Both the position numbers and the translations under genes were made by a program. From JALZKA01 sp963717635 (lineage in GTDB: Bacteria; Actinomycetota; Thermoleophilia; Solirubrobacterales; 70-9), in NCBI GenBank assembly GCA_963717635.1, contig OY970347.1, positions 2,232,001 to 2,296,000 of the forward strand: DNA of 64,000 nt. Direction: 5' to 3'. The notes beneath the pieces are model-generated. The model had not been told where the DNA came from. It ran no database searches and worked only from the letters and a program-made list of their open reading frames with translations. Shown here piece by piece: positions 48,349-56,603 of this stretch. Position 1 is the stretch's first letter. Each line of letters opens with the position of its first letter.

Positions 48349-48411
48349 GCCGGGGAAGCTATCGCGGACCGTCCGCGAGCTGCATCGGGCCGATCACGAT
48401 GCCGGCCGCGC

Positions 48412-48690
48412 TCAGGGTGTCCGCTGAAACTCCGCAGTCGTATATGTGGCGACCTGGTGGACCTCGTCCGGGATGCCGCCGCTGTCCGAGAGGTTGCCCT
48501 TCAGCGAGGCGAGCTTCAGAGAATCCCCGCTGATCGACCAGCCGAGGGTCCTGAAGCCGTCCCCGTGAATCACCACGACGGTGTCCCCCTTGACTTGGTA
48601 TTCGGCGTTGTAGTCGAGCCACACCCCGCGATCGTGATTGCGACGGCCGTCAGGCACAGGGCAATACGAAGCTTGCGGGCCTCCCGATGG
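48412..48690 (-). pseudogene. Small lipoprotein, frameshifted
   Basis: One minus-strand frame has a lipoprotein leader, LRIALCLTAVAITIAGCGS, with a lipobox Cys. A second frame has DYNAEYQVKGDTVVVIHGDG and PDEVHQVATYTTAEFQRTP. They would make a small secreted protein if joined; a one-base slip near 48620 breaks it. Start codon not identified, repeat copy P lies just upstream. Confidence 0.45.
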
Positions 48691-48741
48691 TGGACCGATC
48701 CACACTCGCGCACGCCGGTCTTGCGCTCAAGGCTCTCGCCA

Positions 48742-48769
48742 GTCGCTGGTTCGAAACCAGCCGCGCCCA
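48742..48769 (+). repeat. tRNA-Val repeat, copy P (short 3' fragment)
   Basis: 28 nt identical to the tRNA T arm and acceptor strand (GTCGCTGGTTCGAAACCAGC, then CGCGCCCA). SnoaL 10 begins 34 nt later, the usual spacing. Confidence 0.85.
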
Positions 48770-48803
48770 TCGTCCGGTGCCGCCGCGAGATACTGCTCGG
48801 GCC

Positions 48804-49205
48804 GTGCCGGACGCGAACGTGGAGATTGTGATGGAGGGCATCCGTCGCTTCGAGGCGGCAGACGTTCGGGGGGCCATGCTCCTTTGGCATCCCGATAGCC
48901 GTATGACGGGGCCCGAGGACTGGCCTGAACCGGGTCCGTTCGCTGGCCGAGACGCGGTTCGCGAACAGTTCCAGCGCCTTGCTTCCGACTGGGGGCAGAA
49001 CAGTATTTCCGCTGTCCAGGTCGCTGAAAACCGGGCGGGCTGGGTCGTCCTGACGTTTCGATGGGAAGCCAAAGGAGAGCAAAGCGGAGCCGCCACCGGT
49101 GCGAGCTTCGCTGCCGCCTATCGGGTCGAAGCTGGGCGGATAAGGGAGGCACACTTCCGCTGGAGCCTGGAGGAAGCCCTTGAAACCGCTGGGCTGACGA
49201 AGTAG
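48804..49205 (+). CDS. SnoaL-like protein 10
   Basis: 133 aa from a GTG, VPDANVEIVMEGIRRFEAAD to EALETAGLTK. GATACT (48789-48794) is 9 nt upstream. Keeps the fold pattern (VVLTFRWEAKGEQSG, AAYRVEAGRIREAHF). More diverged at both ends than the other copies. Confidence 0.82.
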   Translation: MPDANVEIVMEGIRRFEAADVRGAMLLWHPDSRMTGPEDWPEPGPFAGRDAVREQFQRLASDWGQNSISAVQVAENRAGWVVLTFRWEAKGEQSGAATGASFAAAYRVEAGRIREAHFRWSLEEALETAGLTK

Positions 49206-49273
49206 GCGGTGTCGTCCCCCACCCGTACCGGGCGAGCCGGCGCTCGACCTCGTCGACGAGCGGCGCCCAGGAC

Positions 49274-49747
49274 CTAAGCCGGCTCCGCCGAACGAGCCCC
49301 GCGGTCACCTCGTCCGAACCAAGCAAACGCAATCCCGTCCTGCCTCGCCTGCCAGCGGAGACTGAGCTCGACGCCGATCAGGATCCCCACGATCGTGAGA
49401 ACGCTCCAACCGATGCCCTGCGCCAGCTGCGCGACGACCGGCGCCGGACAGGATGCTGTGATCGCCCATCCGACCCCGAAGGTTGCGGCCCCGACGAGGT
49501 GCCGAGGTTCGGGCCGGGCTCGCTCCAAGGAGATGGCTTCTCCGGTAAGCAGAGAGCGCGCGCGGCGCCGTCGAGCCAGCCAAAGACCGACGGATCCGAC
49601 CGCGATCGCGCTGAACATCATCAAGTACAGGTACGGATCCTCGAGCAGCAACATCTCGCGAATCCGGTCAGGGCTTGCGAACTGGCCCCAAGAGATCAGA
49701 AATCCGAACGCGATCCCGAACCCAGCGGCTGCGAAACGGATCCTCAT
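49274..49747 (-). CDS. YeeE/YedE-type sulfur transporter half, C-terminal-like
   Basis: 157 aa, four hydrophobic helices. Contains the conserved GVGWAITASCPAPVVAQLAQG (Cys in a G-rich channel motif), as in thiosulfate-type YeeE/YedE/DUF6691 proteins. Its start overlaps the stop of the upstream half by 4 nt. The C-terminal tail is polar. Confidence 0.82.
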   Translation of the reverse strand: MRIRFAAAGFGIAFGFLISWGQFASPDRIREMLLLEDPYLYLMMFSAIAVGSVGLWLARRRRARSLLTGEAISLERARPEPRHLVGAATFGVGWAITASCPAPVVAQLAQGIGWSVLTIVGILIGVELSLRWQARQDGIAFAWFGRGDRGARSAEPA

Positions 49748-50214
49748 AAGAACACCACCTGAGTCAGGAGGCTGACGAGGATCGCTGTTGCCATGAAGGT
49801 CGCCGTGGAGCTAAAACTCGCGGGCGAGCCGGCCGAGCAACCGCCCAGTCCGTTGCCCGATGTGCAGCCGCCGGCCAGCTTCGCGCCGAACCCGATCAGC
49901 ACTCCTCCGACGACCAGCGCGGTGCCGACGACGACGTCGGAGTCGAAGGCATCCGACAACCAGCCGAACCCCGGACCGCGGGCGGGCAGATCAACGAGGA
50001 GCACGAAGACCAAGGCCCCGCCGAAGATGCCGAACAGAAACGAGCTCTTCCATCCCAACGCAGGACTCCGGCCGCTAGCCCGCTCGACGAGCTCGGAAAA
50101 ACCGCCGACGGCGCCGATCCTCTGGTTGATCGTGACCGCAAGCCCGACGACCACGAGCCCGATCAGCAGTCCGAGCACATACCAGGCCGGGCGCTGGGCC
50201 AGGAAGTCATTCAT
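49744..50214 (-). CDS. YeeE/YedE-type sulfur transporter half, N-terminal-like
   Basis: 156 aa, four helices (YVLGLLIGLVVVGLAVTI, FLFGIFGGALVFVLLV). Conserved GFGAKLAGGCTSGNGLGGC holds the Cys residues used for thiosulfate transfer in YeeE. The two halves together equal one full YeeE protein. Overlaps the MBL-rhodanese gene by 4 nt. Confidence 0.85.
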   Translation of the reverse strand: MNDFLAQRPAWYVLGLLIGLVVVGLAVTINQRIGAVGGFSELVERASGRSPALGWKSSFLFGIFGGALVFVLLVDLPARGPGFGWLSDAFDSDVVVGTALVVGGVLIGFGAKLAGGCTSGNGLGGCSAGSPASFSSTATFMATAILVSLLTQVVFL

Positions 50215-51617
50215 TTCGCCGCCCTTGGCTGTTGCGCTCGAGCCTCCTCGATCGGGAGGCCAAGACGGGCCCACTTCGGGACGCCCCCTTCGATGACATG
50301 AATCACGTCGCGCACGCCGAATCGCTGGATCAGGCTGGCGCCGACGGCGGCTCGTTCGCCTGAGCCGCAAACAACCCCAACCGGGCGCGAGGGATCGATG
50401 CCATCGGGCACGCCGTCGATGTCATGCCAGGGCTCGGACACTGACCCGGGAATATGGCCCGAGAGCCATTCCGACTCCTCGCGGACGTCGAGGATCTGAA
50501 GAGCTTCGCGCTCGACCCGATCATGCAGCTCTGCGAGGGGAAGGCGCTGGATGCGCAGAACATCGCGCTTCTCCTGCCGCCAGCTGGTCATCCCGCCGCC
50601 AAGCAGGCCCGCAAGACCTGTGATCCCCACCGCGGCGGCGAGCCGAGCGGCCTTTCGACCATCCTCGTCGTCCCTACCGACGATCACGATCTCCTGATCA
50701 CGGGCCGCCAGCCAGGCGAGCCTCGATCCGAACCCTGCCGAAAGCATCGGGATGCAGATCGCCCCCGGAATGTGAGCATCGTCGAACTGCTGGTCGGTTC
50801 GCGCATCTACCACCAAGGCACCGTTCGAGCGTTTTTGCTCCAGCTGCCTGGGGGCCAGGGGCAGGACCTCAGTGCCCTCCATGAGGAGGGGACCCTTGTT
50901 CATCTCGACAATTGCACTGAAGTTGGGCGGCTGGGGACCAAGCTTGGCCACTGCCTGCTCGACGAACTCCTGCTCGTCCTCGATTGCCAGGGTCGGGTTG
51001 TGCCGGCGCTCGAAACCGATCGTGGAGGAAACCTTCATGTCCATCCCGGGGCCCCCACACATCGAGCCACCGAGGTGCGCCGGCCAAACCTCGCACTCGT
51101 CCGGCAGCTGCAAGAGCTTGTCGCGAAGCGAGTGATAGATATCGCGAGCGCCCTCCCGCTCCTCGATCGCCAGATCCGGCCTGGCGACATCGTTGACGAA
51201 CAGGGAGTCTCCGGTAAGAACCGCCCACGGATCGCTCCCGCGATCGCGGTCAATCAGGGCGAAGGCCGTGTGCTCGGGCCGGTGGCCAGGCGTGTGCAGC
51301 GCTCGGATCAGGAGCTGGCCGACTTCAAGCTCGAACCCGTCATCGATCGCCTCGTGGTCATAAGCCGGGCCAGCTTCCCGATGGATATAGATCGGGGCAC
51401 CCGTTGCCGCCGCCAGCCGACCGTGACCCGAAACGTGGTCGGCATGGTTGTGGGTTTCGAGAATGTGCTCGATCGAGACGCCGAAGTACCGCGCTTGCTC
51501 AAGGTATGCGTCGATTTCAAGGCGCGGATCGACGACCGCGGCGACCCCGGCCTTGCCATCGCCGACCAGGTACGAGGCGCAGCCGAGATCGTCGTGCGTG
51601 ATCTGGCGAAAGATCAT
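50211..51617 (-). CDS. MBL-fold persulfide dioxygenase-rhodanese fusion
   Basis: 468 aa. MBL domain 1-235 with metal motif ETHNHADHVSGHGRLA, HTPGHRPEHTAF and LTGDSLFVND. Two rhodanese domains follow: the first (about 260-350) lacks a catalytic Cys (IVIVGRDDEDG), the second (about 370-460) has VVCGSGERA with Cys. This matches ETHE1/CstB-like enzymes that oxidise persulfides to sulfite and transfer sulfur. The operon partners (ArsR, YeeE halves, TauE) agree. Confidence 0.92.
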   Translation of the reverse strand: MIFRQITHDDLGCASYLVGDGKAGVAAVVDPRLEIDAYLEQARYFGVSIEHILETHNHADHVSGHGRLAAATGAPIYIHREAGPAYDHEAIDDGFELEVGQLLIRALHTPGHRPEHTAFALIDRDRGSDPWAVLTGDSLFVNDVARPDLAIEEREGARDIYHSLRDKLLQLPDECEVWPAHLGGSMCGGPGMDMKVSSTIGFERRHNPTLAIEDEQEFVEQAVAKLGPQPPNFSAIVEMNKGPLLMEGTEVLPLAPRQLEQKRSNGALVVDARTDQQFDDAHIPGAICIPMLSAGFGSRLAWLAARDQEIVIVGRDDEDGRKAARLAAAVGITGLAGLLGGGMTSWRQEKRDVLRIQRLPLAELHDRVEREALQILDVREESEWLSGHIPGSVSEPWHDIDGVPDGIDPSRPVGVVCGSGERAAVGASLIQRFGVRDVIHVIEGGVPKWARLGLPIEEARAQQPRAAK

Positions 51618-51949
51618 GTCGCGGCCCGCCCTACCATCGAGCTCAACTCGCGAAGCTGGTCCCGTACGCCGGCGCAGACCTCGTCGCAGAGCTTGATCAG
51701 CGTCGGGTCTGCGATCGAGTAGATGGCCCGGGATCCCTGGCGGCGACGCACCACCATGCGCTCGGCCAGCAGCACACCAAGATGCTTCGACACGTTGGCC
51801 TGGGTCCCGCCCGTGGCCTCGACCAACTCGCCCACAGATGCCTCGCCACGGGCATGCATCAAATTGAGTAGCCGAAGCCGGGTGGACTCGCCGAGAACGG
51901 CGAACCGGCGGGCGATCAGATCTGCCAACTCTGGCGTCAGATCGGTCAT
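51614..51949 (-). CDS. ArsR/SmtB-family sulfur-operon regulator
   Basis: 111 aa from the ATG at 51949. HTH: RFAVLGESTRLRLLNLMHAR, SVGELVEATGGTQANVSKHL, VLLAERMVVRRRQGSRA. Near the C-terminus CDEVCAG gives two Cys four residues apart, a possible reactive-sulfur sensor, though BigR/SqrR use a different Cys spacing. It overlaps the MBL gene and is divergent from TauE. Confidence 0.88.
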   Translation of the reverse strand: MTDLTPELADLIARRFAVLGESTRLRLLNLMHARGEASVGELVEATGGTQANVSKHLGVLLAERMVVRRRQGSRAIYSIADPTLIKLCDEVCAGVRDQLRELSSMVGRAAT

Positions 51950-51958
51950 CAGCGGAAA

Positions 51959-51974
51959 AGTATAACCGTATAGT
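51959..51974. promoter_or_regulatory. Divergent promoters of ArsR and TauE genes
   Basis: AT-rich 16 bp with TATACT on the minus strand (51964-51959), 9 nt before the ArsR ATG, and TATAGT on the plus strand (51969-51974), 11 nt before the TauE ATG. Direct repeat GTATA twice. An ArsR site overlapping both -10 elements would control both sides. Confidence 0.55.
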
Positions 51975-51985
51975 TGAATGGCCAT

Positions 51986-52771
51986 ATGGAGATTCTCCTG
52001 GCAGTCCCCTTCGGCTTCGCGATCGGCGCAGTCGTCGGCACCGTTGGCGGCGGCGGTGCGATCCTCGCCCTTCCGGTCCTCGTCTACGTCCTCGATCAAG
52101 GGGTCAGCTCGGCGACAACCGCGTCGCTGATCGTCGTCTCTCTCGGCGCTTCCTTCGGCGCCGGCTCACAGGCGCGGGACGGGTCCCTGTGCTGGAGGCT
52201 GGCGTTCGTGTTCTCGCTTCCCGCGGCACTCGGCGCCTACCTCGGCACCGTGGCCAGTGCCGAAGTCAGCCCAAGGGCCTTGATCCTTGCGTTCGTACCG
52301 GTGATGCTCGCGGCCGCGGTCCTCACCTATCGGCGAGGCGATAACGCCGTCGAGCCCACCGGGGAGTTCAGCGAGTGCCCGGAGCCGAACCTCGCCCGGG
52401 CCGGGGGCGCCGGGCTCGTCGTCGGCCTGATGACCGGCTTCTTCGGGGTCGGCGGAGGCTTTCTGATCGTGCCCGCGCTGACCGTGCTCCTGGGCTTGGT
52501 GATGCGCAGGGCGATCGCGACCTCGCTGGCGATCATCACGCTGACCGGGGTCGCGGCACTAGCCAGCCACCTGGCCGAGGGCGCCCAGCCCGACTGGCCC
52601 TTGACCTTGGTGCTTTGCGCGGCGGCGGCGGCCGGAGCGCTCGCGGGAAGCGCGCTTGGGCGCCGACTGCCGGCGACGACCTTGGCACACGGCTTCGGGA
52701 CGCTGGTGGCCGTGGTCGCGATCATCTTGCTGGTAGATGTCCTCGTTCTCGGTGGGCCGCCGGTTGGCTGA
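51986..52771 (+). CDS. TauE/SafE-family sulfite/sulfonate exporter
   Basis: 261 aa from the ATG at 51986; a TTG at 51974 is a less likely start. Eight helices in two repeats, each with the family's Gly-rich loop: GAVVGTVGGGGAILALPVLV and GLMTGFFGVGGGFLIVPALT. It exports sulfite or related anions, matching sulfite made by the divergent persulfide dioxygenase operon. Confidence 0.9.
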   Translation: MEILLAVPFGFAIGAVVGTVGGGGAILALPVLVYVLDQGVSSATTASLIVVSLGASFGAGSQARDGSLCWRLAFVFSLPAALGAYLGTVASAEVSPRALILAFVPVMLAAAVLTYRRGDNAVEPTGEFSECPEPNLARAGGAGLVVGLMTGFFGVGGGFLIVPALTVLLGLVMRRAIATSLAIITLTGVAALASHLAEGAQPDWPLTLVLCAAAAAGALAGSALGRRLPATTLAHGFGTLVAVVAIILLVDVLVLGGPPVG

Positions 52772-52855
52772 AACGCGATGCCTGGCAACCGCAAACGCAG
52801 CGACGCTCGCCCCTTCGGGCCTCCGTTAAGGGTCTGACGGCGCGACGGAACGACG

Positions 52856-53827
52856 CTAGCGCGCCGTGGCGGCGAGCAAGCGCTCGACGGCCACTCGGGT
52901 TTCGTCGACGAGGCGACTCACGATCTCGCCCGCCGGCAGGACGTCCTTGACCAGACCGGCGCTCTGCCCCGTGAACGGAACCAGCCTGTGGACAGATCGG
53001 TCCCGGAGTGCCGCTCCGATGCTGTTCCGCGCAGCTTCGGCATGGCGCCGCGCATCTTCGTGTTGCCAGAGCCCTTCCAGGAACTCCGTGCGAAGCACGC
53101 GGGGAACGACCGCGTAGGCGTCATCGCTCATCCGTGGAAATAGCTCGTCCCAAGCCTCATACCTGACGGCTTCCTCCGATTCGCTCGCGACGATGCTCTC
53201 TCTCCATTCAGCTGCGCTTCGCGCTTCTTCGGAGGCCAGGAACCGGGTCCCGATGTTCACCCCGACGGCACCGGCAGCGAGGACGGCCGCGATCCCGCGG
53301 CCATCGGCGACGCCGCCAGCTGCGACCACCGGGATCGGAGCCACGGCATCGACCACTTGCGGCACCAGGGCCAGCGTGCTCGGCCCGGCGACCATTCCCT
53401 GGCCTCCGGCCTCGCTCCCTTGGGCGATTATCGCATCGACCCCAAGCTCGGCCGCCTCGCGCGCCTGTCGCACGGTATGCACCTGGTGCAGCACCTTGGC
53501 CCCGGCAGCGTGGGCGCGGTCGACCAACCCGATCGGGCGACCCAGGGCGAAGGAGAGCGCCGCGGGACGGGCATCCAAGGTCGCTTCGAATGCATCCTCG
53601 TCGAGCTGGGGGACGACGTGATTGACGATGAATGGCCGGTCGGTGAGTTCTTGCGTACGCCGGATCTCCTCCGCGATCTGTTCGGCTGACGAGAACACAG
53701 CACCCAGGCTGCCAATCGCGCCCGCCCGATTGACCTCTGCCACCAACTCCGGAGTCGTGGCCGGCCAGATCGCCGCCTGGATGATCGGCACCTCGACCTC
53801 CAGCAACTCACATAGGCGTGTTCGCAT
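52856..53827 (-). CDS. Nitronate monooxygenase-like FMN enzyme
   Basis: 323 aa TIM barrel. VPIIQAAIWPATTPELVAEV, QGSEAGGQGMVAG (FMN phosphate area), VVAAGGVADGRGIAAVLAAG and GVNIGTRFLAS are the 2-nitropropane dioxygenase family blocks. It oxidises alkyl nitronates or related substrates with O2. Convergent with TauE across an 84-nt gap. Confidence 0.9.
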   Translation of the reverse strand: MRTRLCELLEVEVPIIQAAIWPATTPELVAEVNRAGAIGSLGAVFSSAEQIAEEIRRTQELTDRPFIVNHVVPQLDEDAFEATLDARPAALSFALGRPIGLVDRAHAAGAKVLHQVHTVRQAREAAELGVDAIIAQGSEAGGQGMVAGPSTLALVPQVVDAVAPIPVVAAGGVADGRGIAAVLAAGAVGVNIGTRFLASEEARSAAEWRESIVASESEEAVRYEAWDELFPRMSDDAYAVVPRVLRTEFLEGLWQHEDARRHAEAARNSIGAALRDRSVHRLVPFTGQSAGLVKDVLPAGEIVSRLVDETRVAVERLLAATAR

Positions 53828-53912
53828 TCTGCCCCTTTCGCGCGACCGGCCGACTCTACCTCTGCGCGCCCGGAATCATGTCTCTCCTCGCCTCACGTTC
53901 GGCTACCTGGCG

Positions 53913-54314
53913 CTAGTCAGCCCACCAGTCGCGCTGGCCCTCGACGTCTTCGCGCGGAGCCTCGCCGAGATTGGGCGCACCGATGACGATGATCTCGAGC
54001 CCCTCCGGCCCGGCTTCGTAGCCTCGCCATGTACCGGGTGGGACGCGCACGGCGTCCCACTCCTTAAGCTCGACGATCTCGTCGTCGAGCTTCATCCGCC
54101 CGCTCCCGCGCAAGACCACGTACACCTCCTCCTGCTTTTGGTGCGTGTGGCCGTATGGAAAGCGATAGCCGGGCGGGAGGCGCTGGTAGCCCAGGCCGGA
54201 TTTCTCGAGCGCGAGCGCCCCGGTCGCCAAGCGGAACTCGAGGCCCGGCGCGCCGTCGAACTTCGACCCGAGGTCCTCCAGGTCCTCCTTGAGGTTGCTG
54301 AGCGTGAACGGCAC
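53913..54314 (-). CDS. Cupin-domain protein
   Basis: 133 aa. Cupin motif 1 has PYGHTHQKQEEVYVVLRGSG with two His and a Glu; motif 2 (VRVPPGTWRGYEAGPEG) lacks the second His. Small single cupin, metal-binding; role unknown. Separated from the NMO gene by 85 nt. Confidence 0.85.
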   Translation of the reverse strand: MPFTLSNLKEDLEDLGSKFDGAPGLEFRLATGALALEKSGLGYQRLPPGYRFPYGHTHQKQEEVYVVLRGSGRMKLDDEIVELKEWDAVRVPPGTWRGYEAGPEGLEIIVIGAPNLGEAPREDVEGQRDWWAD

Positions 54315-54366
54315 GATCCGATCCTATGGCGCCCTGGCGGCATCTCGCCGCAATAATGCGCCGGTG

Positions 54367-54918
54367 ATGCCGCGGGAGCCGAACGCGGGGATCTCGACCA
54401 GCCGTCGCCCGCTTCGGGACGAGGTTGTCGTTCGCCTTCCGTTCCTGGCCGACCTCGTTGTTGCCGCTGGCTTGAGGCTGCGTCCCGGCTCCCCGTTGCG
54501 GCGGCGGGTGGTCATGTTGGCGCTTCGCGTTGCGTGGGAAGCAGTCAACCGGCGGGACTTCGAGCCGGCGCGTCTCGCATACAAACGCGATGCGGAGGTC
54601 TTTCTGTTCGGAGCGGAAGGTCTCGGGCTCGCCGCGCGCTACTCCGGGGAACGCGGTTGGACCGACTTCATCGGCGACATCTTCGAGAACTTCGGCGAGC
54701 CGCGATTCACCGTGCAGCGTTTATGGGACGGCGGAGACCGCCTGGTGGCAGAAATAGGTCTGACCGCGAGCGGCAAGACCAGCGGCGCTCCGGTTGAGGC
54801 GGCCGTCGGCACCGTGTACTACTTCTCCGCGGGCGGCAAGATCGCCCGACAAGATGTCTTCTGGAAGCCTGATTCGTGGAACCTCGCCCTCGAAGCCGCC
54901 GGGCTGTCCGCGGATTAG
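54367..54918 (+). CDS. SnoaL-like protein 11 with N-terminal extension
   Basis: 183 aa from the ATG at 54367. N-terminal part VRLPFLADLVVAAGLRLRPG, then SPLRRRVVMLALRVAWEAVN, NRRDFEPARL, parallels the extension of SnoaL 4. Tail ALEAAGLSAD. AATAAT (54352-54357) lies 9 nt upstream, a variant of the shared leader. No tRNA repeat nearby, showing that the SnoaL leader can occur without it. Confidence 0.85.
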   Translation: MPREPNAGISTSRRPLRDEVVVRLPFLADLVVAAGLRLRPGSPLRRRVVMLALRVAWEAVNRRDFEPARLAYKRDAEVFLFGAEGLGLAARYSGERGWTDFIGDIFENFGEPRFTVQRLWDGGDRLVAEIGLTASGKTSGAPVEAAVGTVYYFSAGGKIARQDVFWKPDSWNLALEAAGLSAD

Positions 54919-55349
54919 GCGTGATGACGCTCGAGCTCGCCGAGGGCGTCGGACCAGCCCTCGGCGTGACCGGCGCGGGACTCCTCGTCGGGTAGGCCGA
55001 CCTGGCGGACCTCGACCATCGTCGAGCCGCTCCCCAGCGGCTCGAAGGTGACGGTGACGACCGAGTCCCGGTGGTCGGTGGCGGGCGAGGACCAGGTGAA
55101 GACGAGCCGGCTGGGCCGGTCGATCTCTTGGTAGGTCCCCTGGTGGAGGAGTTCGCTTCGGTCGCGGACCATGACGATGCGGAAATCTCCGCCCTCGCGC
55201 GGATCGGTCTCGGCCCGGGTCTCGGTGATCACGCGCGGCCGCATCCAGGCGCCAAGGCTCTCGGCGTCGAGCCAGGCGTCGAACAGCGTCTCGGCCGGGG
55301 CGGCGATCTCGCGCCGTACGGTCACGGTGAACTCGCTGTCGGCGCTCAC
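54915..55349 (-). CDS. SRPBCC/AHSA1-type protein (pair 2)
   Basis: 144 aa from a GTG at 55349. TVTVRREIAAPAETLFDAWL, ESLGAWMRPR, DFRIVMVRDRSELLHQGTY: Aha1/START-like fold. Overlaps the ArsR gene by 4 nt (GTGA), same arrangement as pair 1. The ligand is unknown. 3' end overlaps that of SnoaL 11 by 4 nt. Confidence 0.88.
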   Translation of the reverse strand: MSADSEFTVTVRREIAAPAETLFDAWLDAESLGAWMRPRVITETRAETDPREGGDFRIVMVRDRSELLHQGTYQEIDRPSRLVFTWSSPATDHRDSVVTVTFEPLGSGSTMVEVRQVGLPDEESRAGHAEGWSDALGELERHHA

Positions 55350-55684
55350 TTCGACTCCTTGCCGGCCGCGCGGGCGGTGACGAAGCGGTCGAGCGATGCG
55401 AGCTGGTCGCTCCAGAAGCGGCGGTAGTGCTCGATCCATGCGGCTGCTTCGGCGAGCGGTTCGGCCTCGAGGCTGAGGATGTGCTCGCGCCCACGGACCT
55501 CGCGTCGCACCAGACCCGCGCCCTCGAGCACCCGGATGTGCTTCGAGGTCGAGTTCAGTGAGATCGGGAACTCGCCGGCGAGGTCGGTGACACGGGCGTC
55601 CGAATCCGCGAGCCGCGCGAGGATCGCGCGGCGCGTGGGATCGGAGACCGCGGAGAACACGCGGTCGAGTGTGGCTGCTGTCAC
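55346..55684 (-). CDS. ArsR-family regulator (pair 2)
   Basis: 112 aa from a GTG at 55684. VFSAVSDPTRRAILARLADS, RVTDLAGEFPISLNSTSKHI, RVLEGAGLVRREVRG: winged HTH. Paired and co-translated with the SRPBCC gene. Confidence 0.9.
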   Translation of the reverse strand: MTAATLDRVFSAVSDPTRRAILARLADSDARVTDLAGEFPISLNSTSKHIRVLEGAGLVRREVRGREHILSLEAEPLAEAAAWIEHYRRFWSDQLASLDRFVTARAAGKESK

Positions 55685-55751
55685 GCGTGCCCGCCCCGGC
55701 GCCCGCGCAGGCGCAGCGACACCCAGGTGCGGGCGCCGTGGCCGACCAGGG

Positions 55752-56501
55752 TCATGTCGCGACCCCGGCCGCACTGCGCGCGCGGTCGTCGGCGGCGATC
55801 AGCGTGTCGTCGTCGGCCGGCAGCGAAGGTGGGTCGGACTCGTACTCGTCGTGGCGCCGCCACCACGAACCGTTCCCGTCCTGCGGATAGCCCTCGGGAG
55901 AGTCCTGCCACTCCTCCTGGCGCCCGAGCGGCGCGATGTCGAGGTAGCTGAACATGCTGCCGAGAGCCTCGTCGCCGCGTCCGTCGACGAGGTAGGTGCG
56001 GTAGATCCGGTCCCCGACCCGCAGGAAGACGTTGGTCGCGTGCCACTCGTCGACACCGAAGTCCTTGTCGAAGTCGTCGGTGATCGTGTACCAGGGGATC
56101 CGCTCCCAGCCCATCTTCTCCTGCAGCCGCTCGATATCCGCCTGCGGCGCGCGCGAGACGTTTGCGACCGTGGTGTCGCGCGCGTTCACATGCGCCGGAT
56201 GAGCGCGCTGGTCGGCGATCATCGAGCATCCGGGGCAGCCCTTCTCCGGCCAGCCGTTCACGCCCGGCTCGTAGAAGAAGCGGTAGATGACGAGCTGCCG
56301 CCGGCCCTCGAACATGTCGAGCAGGCTCACCCGCCCGTCCGGGCCGTCGAACTCGTAGTCCTTGTCGACCAGCATCCGCGGCATCCGGCGCCGCTCGGCG
56401 GCCAGCGCATCGCGCGCGTGCGTGAACTCCTTCTCCTTGACCAACAGCGCGTCGCGCGCCTCCTGCCACTCCTGCCCACTGACGATCGGCGTTAGTTCCA
56501 T
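55752..56501 (-). CDS. DUF899 thioredoxin-like protein
   Basis: 249 aa. EWQEARDALLVKEKEFTHAR, then YEFDGPDGRVSLLDMFEGRR and MIADQRAHPAHVNARDTT fit the DUF899 family, a predicted thioredoxin-like fold with GCPGCSMIAD in the active-site place. Function unknown. A palindrome lies 27 nt upstream. Downstream is the ArsR-SRPBCC pair on the same strand. Confidence 0.87.
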   Translation of the reverse strand: MELTPIVSGQEWQEARDALLVKEKEFTHARDALAAERRRMPRMLVDKDYEFDGPDGRVSLLDMFEGRRQLVIYRFFYEPGVNGWPEKGCPGCSMIADQRAHPAHVNARDTTVANVSRAPQADIERLQEKMGWERIPWYTITDDFDKDFGVDEWHATNVFLRVGDRIYRTYLVDGRGDEALGSMFSYLDIAPLGRQEEWQDSPEGYPQDGNGSWWRRHDEYESDPPSLPADDDTLIAADDRARSAAGVAT

Positions 56502-56527
56502 CGCTCCTCCTCGAGCTCGATCAAAAT

Positions 56528-56547
56528 ATTCACCCTAAAGGATGAAT
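56528..56547. promoter_or_regulatory. Imperfect dyad upstream of DUF899
   Basis: ATTCACCCTAAAGGATGAAT: 10-bp arms with 8 of 10 positions paired, AT-rich for this genome. It lies between the DUF899 gene and the divergent gene at 56604. Possible ArsR or MarR-type site. Confidence 0.45.
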
Positions 56548-56603
56548 GTAGCAGCTGTACGGTACACGTGAGGACTTGAGAGCACGACCCGGAGGTACAG
56601 CAG

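Noticed and set aside
2818..48769. The tRNA-Val half copies as extra tRNA genes or split tRNA genes
   Set aside because: None has the acceptor 5' strand, D arm or 5' anticodon stem, several have mutated loops, and a complete tRNA-Val gene is present at 361, so trans-splicing is not needed.
47128..48831. Long plus-strand open frame over the saccharopine dehydrogenase-like gene
   Set aside because: The minus strand has a full Rossmann protein; the plus-strand product is low-complexity and matches nothing.
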